NCBI GenBank assembly: GCA_025457725.1
Contig: JALOTU010000054.1
Span: 1-9,251 of the forward strand
Length of the DNA: 9,251 nucleotides
Direction: 5' to 3'
DNA from: Verrucomicrobiota bacterium
GTDB taxonomy: Bacteria; Verrucomicrobiota; Verrucomicrobiia; Limisphaerales; DSYF01
The stretch's first letter is position 1, and the number at the start of each line of letters is the position of its first letter. The position numbers were made by a program, and so were the translations under genes. The notes under the pieces are model-generated. The model was not told the origin of the DNA. It ran no database searches and saw only the letters and a list, made by a program, of their open reading frames with translations. Below are positions 6,516 to 9,251 of the stretch, one piece after another.

Positions 6516-8065
6516 GATTGGGGCTGCGCCTCCTCGCTGGCCGGGGCCGGCTTGCGTGTGTACACCGCGACATTGCGGTTCTCGGCCGTGAAGTACTTTT
6601 TCGCCACGCGCCGGATATCCCCGGCGCTCACTGCCTGATACTTGGGGCCGCCCTCATTGATTTCGCGCCAGTCACCCAGGCCGTCGTAAAACAGCAATTG
6701 AAGGAGGATGTTCATGTTGGACGACAGTCGGCGGTACTCATAGGCGGCAAAGTTGTTCTTTACCTTCTGGAGTTCCTCGGCTGGGACGTCCTCCTGTTTG
6801 AGTTGGTCGACTTCATGGTAGATGGCCGATTCCACTTCCGCCGGCGTATGCGGTTCACGCACCTCGGCCGAGATCTCGAACGTGCCCGCCCACTTCCGGG
6901 ATTCAGGCGAGGTGGTGACGTCGGTGGCCACCTCGGAACCCAGCACGAGCCCCTTGTAAAGGCGGCCGGTGCGTGTGGCGAGAACCTCCGACAGGATGTT
7001 CAGGGCGTAGAAGTCCTTGTGCCCAAACGGGACCGTATGCCACACGATCGTGACGCGCGGGTTGGCCTCGGCTTCCGCGTTCATCCGCTTCTCCGCGAGT
7101 TGGGGCACCTCCCAGGTCACCAGATCCGGGGGAGGGGTGCTTCCCTTGGGGATGCGCCCGAAATAGCGACGGATCAGCTCCATGGCGTTCCGGGCATCGA
7201 AATCGCCGACCAGCACCAGCGTGATGTTCTGCGGGGCATAAAAGGTGGCGAAGAAGCTGTCGGCTTCCGCCTTCGAGATGGCGGGAATGTCCGAGGGCCA
7301 ACCCACCACCGGCCACTGATAAGGGTGCGAGGTCCAGACCATGGACTCGAAGGCCTCGGTGAACTTGCCCAACGGGGTGGATTCCGTGCGCATGCGGCGT
7401 TCCTCGAACACCACATCCCGCTCGCTGTAAAACTCCCGGAAGACGGGGTGCAGCAGACGTTCGGATTCCATCCAGGCCCATAGTTCAAGCTTGTTGGCGG
7501 GAACGGTGATGAAGTAGCCCGTGAGATCGGTGGTGGTGAAGGCGTTCATGCCGGAGGCGCCGGCCGTCGTGTAGATCCGATCAAACTCGTTCTTGACCAG
7601 CAACTCGCGCTGGGCGGCAACCAGTTCGTCGAACCGGGCTTCCAACTCCCGCAGGCGGGGGCTTTTGGACTCGGGATTCTGGAGGTCCTCGACGTCGCCA
7701 CGTCTCCAGGCAGCCCGCAATTTGGCTTCCTCCTCGCGAATGGCGGAGCGGACTTCCTCCTGCTGCTGAATGATCCGTTGGTCCTCCTTGTAATCGCGGG
7801 TGCCCAGCGTGCGGGTTCCCTTGAACATCATGTGTTCGAAGAGGTGGGCCACGCCGGTGATGCCGGGTCGTTCGTTGGCGCTGCCCACGTGGGCCACCCA
7901 GCCTCCGGACACGCTGGGTTCATCGTGACGCTCGACGAGCAGAACGCGCATGCCGTTGGGCAATGCGTGCTCCTGCACGGGCACCTGCTGGGCGACAGCC
8001 GGGCGCACGCATCCGAGCATCAGGAGGAGGAACGATGTGGTCTGTTTCCAGGCGGATCGATTCAT
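6512..8065 (-). CDS. M16 family zinc peptidase, catalytic subunit, secreted
   Basis: This 517-residue protein starts at ATG 8065. A GTG at 8080 would add five residues; ATG 8065 is preferred because the signal peptide then begins with MNRSAWK and a GGAAG lies 8 nt upstream. Signal peptide is about 1-26, hydrophobic core SFLLLMLGCV and AVA before Q26. The zinc motif is H74-L-F-E77-H78 (GVAHLFEHMMFKGT); the third ligand should be a Glu in RDVVFEERRM (E221 or E222). Between them residues about 90-160 form a charged, Gln/Glu/Arg-rich insert with coiled-coil character, so the ligand spacing is about 140 residues, not the roughly 70-80 of compact members. The insert is followed by GASGMNAFTTTDLTGYF, the conserved segment before the Glu motif. 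The C-terminal M16 domain (about 280-505) contains LVLVGDFD. It acts in the periplasm or outer envelope on peptides or unfolded proteins; the substrate is unknown. It forms an operon with the downstream non-catalytic partner. Confidence 0.93.
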   Translation of the reverse strand: MNRSAWKQTTSFLLLMLGCVRPAVAQQVPVQEHALPNGMRVLLVERHDEPSVSGGWVAHVGSANERPGITGVAHLFEHMMFKGTRTLGTRDYKEDQRIIQQQEEVRSAIREEEAKLRAAWRRGDVEDLQNPESKSPRLRELEARFDELVAAQRELLVKNEFDRIYTTAGASGMNAFTTTDLTGYFITVPANKLELWAWMESERLLHPVFREFYSERDVVFEERRMRTESTPLGKFTEAFESMVWTSHPYQWPVVGWPSDIPAISKAEADSFFATFYAPQNITLVLVGDFDARNAMELIRRYFGRIPKGSTPPPDLVTWEVPQLAEKRMNAEAEANPRVTIVWHTVPFGHKDFYALNILSEVLATRTGRLYKGLVLGSEVATDVTTSPESRKWAGTFEISAEVREPHTPAEVESAIYHEVDQLKQEDVPAEELQKVKNNFAAYEYRRLSSNMNILLQLLFYDGLGDWREINEGGPKYQAVSAGDIRRVAKKYFTAENRNVAVYTRKPAPASEEAQPQS

Positions 8066-8122
8066 GATAGTGGCTTCCACGTTGATGCATTAGTCCGCAA
8101 AACACCGCTTTTGGTTCAAAAT

Positions 8123-8154
8123 CACTGAAGCCAGCGCGAAGGCTGGCTTCAGTG
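8123..8154 (-). terminator. Perfect 13-bp hairpin downstream of the GNAT gene
   Basis: CACTGAAGCCAGC (8123-8135) and GCTGGCTTCAGTG (8142-8154) are perfect inverted repeats around a 6-nt loop. On the minus strand the stem is followed by ATTTTG, a short U-rich tail. It lies 49 nt after the GNAT stop and about 57 nt before the M16 start, so it most likely ends the GNAT transcript. The U-run is short for a strong intrinsic terminator. It could also be a copy of a dispersed intergenic repeat. Confidence 0.6.
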
Positions 8155-8203
8155 TGCAGAGCAACTGCGTCGGGCAATGCCCACGCGACAGGGGCGATGT
8201 AGT

Positions 8204-8785
8204 TCAGCCCATCCCGGCATATTCCTCGTCGGTCTTGAGCTGAAGTCCCATTAAAACGTAATCGTGCGTGATGGCCTGCATGTCTTTGACGTAATCTTCA
8301 ATGGTAACCAGATTGCTGAAACCCATCAGCGCAAACATCTTGATGGCGGCCTCCTGCTCCCCCATGAACTCAGCTTCCACGTGTTCCAACCCGATGTTTC
8401 GGGACACGTCCACGATCTCCTGGATGAGGGCGCGCGCCAGGCCGCGTCCGCGATACTCGGGCAGCACCAGCACGCTGACGCGGCCAACGTGGCGTTTCCA
8501 GCCTCCTTGTTGCTGGTGCAGGGTTGCGTCCGCGACGATCTTGCCATCGGTAAATCCGACGATGGGGAGGTTCTTTCCGTAATCGATGTTTTCGCACCAC
8601 TCCTGAATCACCTGCTGGTCGTTGACCCGGTGCTTGATGAACATTCGTTCCTTCTCGGGCAGGTTCTGAAAAAACTCATGCAACTTGGCTTCGTCGGTGC
8701 GTCGCAAGGGCCGGAGTTCACAGGAGAACCCGCCCTTCAAGTTGACCTTCTTTGGGAACTTTTGGAGCTCCAATTCAATAGGCAT
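8204..8785 (-). CDS. GNAT family N-acetyltransferase
   Basis: This 193-residue, single-domain Gcn5-related N-acetyltransferase would use acetyl-CoA to acylate an amine in the cytoplasm. The acetyl-CoA motif A is VLPEYRGRGLARAL (residues 107-120; R112-G-R-G115-L-A). The N-terminal segment CELRPLRRTDEAKLHEFFQNLP (22-43) and the DYGKNLPIVGFTDGKIVADATLH region (68-90) are typical of a group of soil-bacterial GNATs related to the acetyltransferase domain of Pat-type protein acetylases. No ligase or CBS domain is attached. Start: ATG 8785 is chosen because AAGGA lies about 10 nt upstream and homology begins nearby. The open frame extends to 8884, but that would add 33 unlike residues (RRPHSWVHPVLPRFG...). 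The acceptor is unknown: protein lysine or a small amine. It lies between lnt and the M16 pair, with a strong hairpin after it. Confidence 0.9.
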   Translation of the reverse strand: MPIELELQKFPKKVNLKGGFSCELRPLRRTDEAKLHEFFQNLPEKERMFIKHRVNDQQVIQEWCENIDYGKNLPIVGFTDGKIVADATLHQQQGGWKRHVGRVSVLVLPEYRGRGLARALIQEIVDVSRNIGLEHVEAEFMGEQEAAIKMFALMGFSNLVTIEDYVKDMQAITHDYVLMGLQLKTDEEYAGMG

Positions 8786-8856
8786 ATTCTTGTCGTCCTT
8801 GCTGGGCACTGTGCACGAGTTCCCAAACCGTGGCAAGACCGGATGGACCCAAGAAT

Positions 8857-8888
8857 GGGGGCGTCGGATCCGGAGTGCAGACACCCCC
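8857..8888 (-). terminator. 9-bp stem downstream of lnt
   Basis: On the minus strand GGGGGTGTC (8888-8880) can pair with GACGCCCCC (8865-8857) across a 14-nt loop that itself holds the palindrome CGGATCCG. All nine positions pair if one U-G wobble is allowed; on the plus strand that position is a mismatch, so the hairpin favours minus-strand RNA. It begins 24 nt after the lnt stop. The downstream CATTCTTGGG is only weakly U-rich. Confidence 0.4.
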
Positions 8889-8911
8889 CCAAGGACAGTA
8901 GTATCCGGCGA

Positions 8912-9251
8912 TTATTGCGGTCCGGTCCCGGCACCCCGGCGCAAAGCCGAGATGAGAAGAAGTGCGGAAAGGGCTACACAGCCCCAGCCAAACACATCGC
9001 CATGGCGATGGTAGTACGGGGTCTGTATCGCGGGCGTCTCGGGCAGCCCAACGGTAAAAATCGTCCACCCTGAACCGTAAATGCTTCCGTTGGCGTCGGT
9101 AAACGATTCCACGATGCGCCCGCAGGAATCCACCCAGCAGGTTTGTCCGTTATTGGTGCATCGAATCAGCGGCACGCCGTTTTCGACCGCGCGAAAGACC
9201 GAGTTGGCTGCCTGCTGGCGCTGCGCGGCGCCCTCGCGAAACCACCCGTCA
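8912..9251 (-). CDS. lnt: Apolipoprotein N-acyltransferase, C-terminal part (gene continues beyond window)
   Basis: The frame is open to the right edge, so only the last 112 residues are seen and the start lies outside. They begin DGWFREGAAQRQQAANSVFR and include AVENGVPLIRCTNNGQTCWVD, the conserved end of the carbon-nitrogen hydrolase domain of Lnt. A final hydrophobic segment (WGCVALSALLLISAL) matches the last transmembrane helix of the family, followed by a short basic tail and a TAA stop. Lnt transfers an acyl chain from phospholipid to the N-terminal cysteine of diacylated lipoproteins at the inner membrane of Gram-negative bacteria. The catalytic Glu, Lys and Cys lie upstream of the visible part and cannot be checked. 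Its presence fits a diderm host and the possible lipoprotein in the M16 pair. A general nitrilase-type hydrolase is unlikely because of the C-terminal membrane segment. Confidence 0.88.
   Translation of the reverse strand, partial: DGWFREGAAQRQQAANSVFRAVENGVPLIRCTNNGQTCWVDSCGRIVESFTDANGSIYGSGWTIFTVGLPETPAIQTPYYHRHGDVFGWGCVALSALLLISALRRGAGTGPQ

Noticed and set aside
5808..6638. Plus-strand open frame (276 codons) opposite the second M16 gene
   Set aside because: Shadow spanning the two M16 genes; no recognisable domain.
6518..7483. Long plus-strand open frame (321 codons) opposite the catalytic M16 gene
   Set aside because: Shadow of the M16 gene; the translation is rich in R, G and H, with no domain pattern.
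8066..8122. Possible promoter for the M16 operon (TTGAAC at 8114-8119, minus strand)
   Set aside because: The hexamer is a fair -35, but no good -10 lies at 16-18 nt; the nearest TAATGC is 21 nt away, too far to call.
8264..9073. Plus-strand open frame (269 codons) across the GNAT and lnt region
   Set aside because: It runs over two well-supported minus-strand genes and the gap between them; no domain is recognisable.

Overview
The window is GC-rich bacterial chromosomal DNA with nine protein-coding genes, two of them cut by the window edges. I see no rRNA, tRNA, CRISPR array, insertion sequence or phage gene. The gene families, the high GC, the scarcity of clear Shine-Dalgarno sequences and the several genes whose start must be TTG/GTG or is ambiguous suggest a Verrucomicrobiota-like or related soil/aquatic Gram-negative bacterium. 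The families are a Gfo/Idh/MocA oxidoreductase, secreted YceI, paired secreted M16 peptidases, a GH57-type protein and an apolipoprotein N-acyltransferase. The lipoprotein-type and Sec-type signal peptides support two membranes. The phylum is an inference, not something the sequence proves.

Plus strand, 1-3579: the 3' part of a Gfo/Idh/MocA oxidoreductase with an altered EKP motif; a secreted YceI-domain protein; a DRE-TIM metallolyase ('aldolase catalytic domain') with intact catalytic and metal motifs; and a TPMT-family SAM-dependent methyltransferase. Gaps between them are 43-92 nt, so co-transcription is possible, but the four do not form a recognisable pathway.

Minus strand, 9251-3690 (transcribed right to left): the C-terminal end of apolipoprotein N-acyltransferase (Lnt); a stand-alone GNAT acetyltransferase; two M16-family peptidase genes overlapping by ATGA; and a GH57-type glycoside hydrolase. 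The M16 pair is the clearest functional unit. The first gene carries the zinc motif HxxEH, and the second has lost all three of those positions but keeps the R/Y region, as in heterodimeric M16 peptidases with one catalytic and one substrate-binding subunit. The plus and minus blocks converge in a 110-nt gap at 3580-3689.

Non-coding structure is modest but visible. There is a perfect 13-bp hairpin after the GNAT gene and a 9-bp stem after lnt. There is a 7-bp hairpin between the oxidoreductase and yceI. Four short inverted repeats, all with 5-nt spacers, lie in and around the 108-nt gap upstream of the GH57 gene, and one of them buries its start codon. I did not find a convincing previously undescribed system. 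The best leads are the M16 pair, the EAP-for-EKP substitution, and the structured leader of the GH57 gene.
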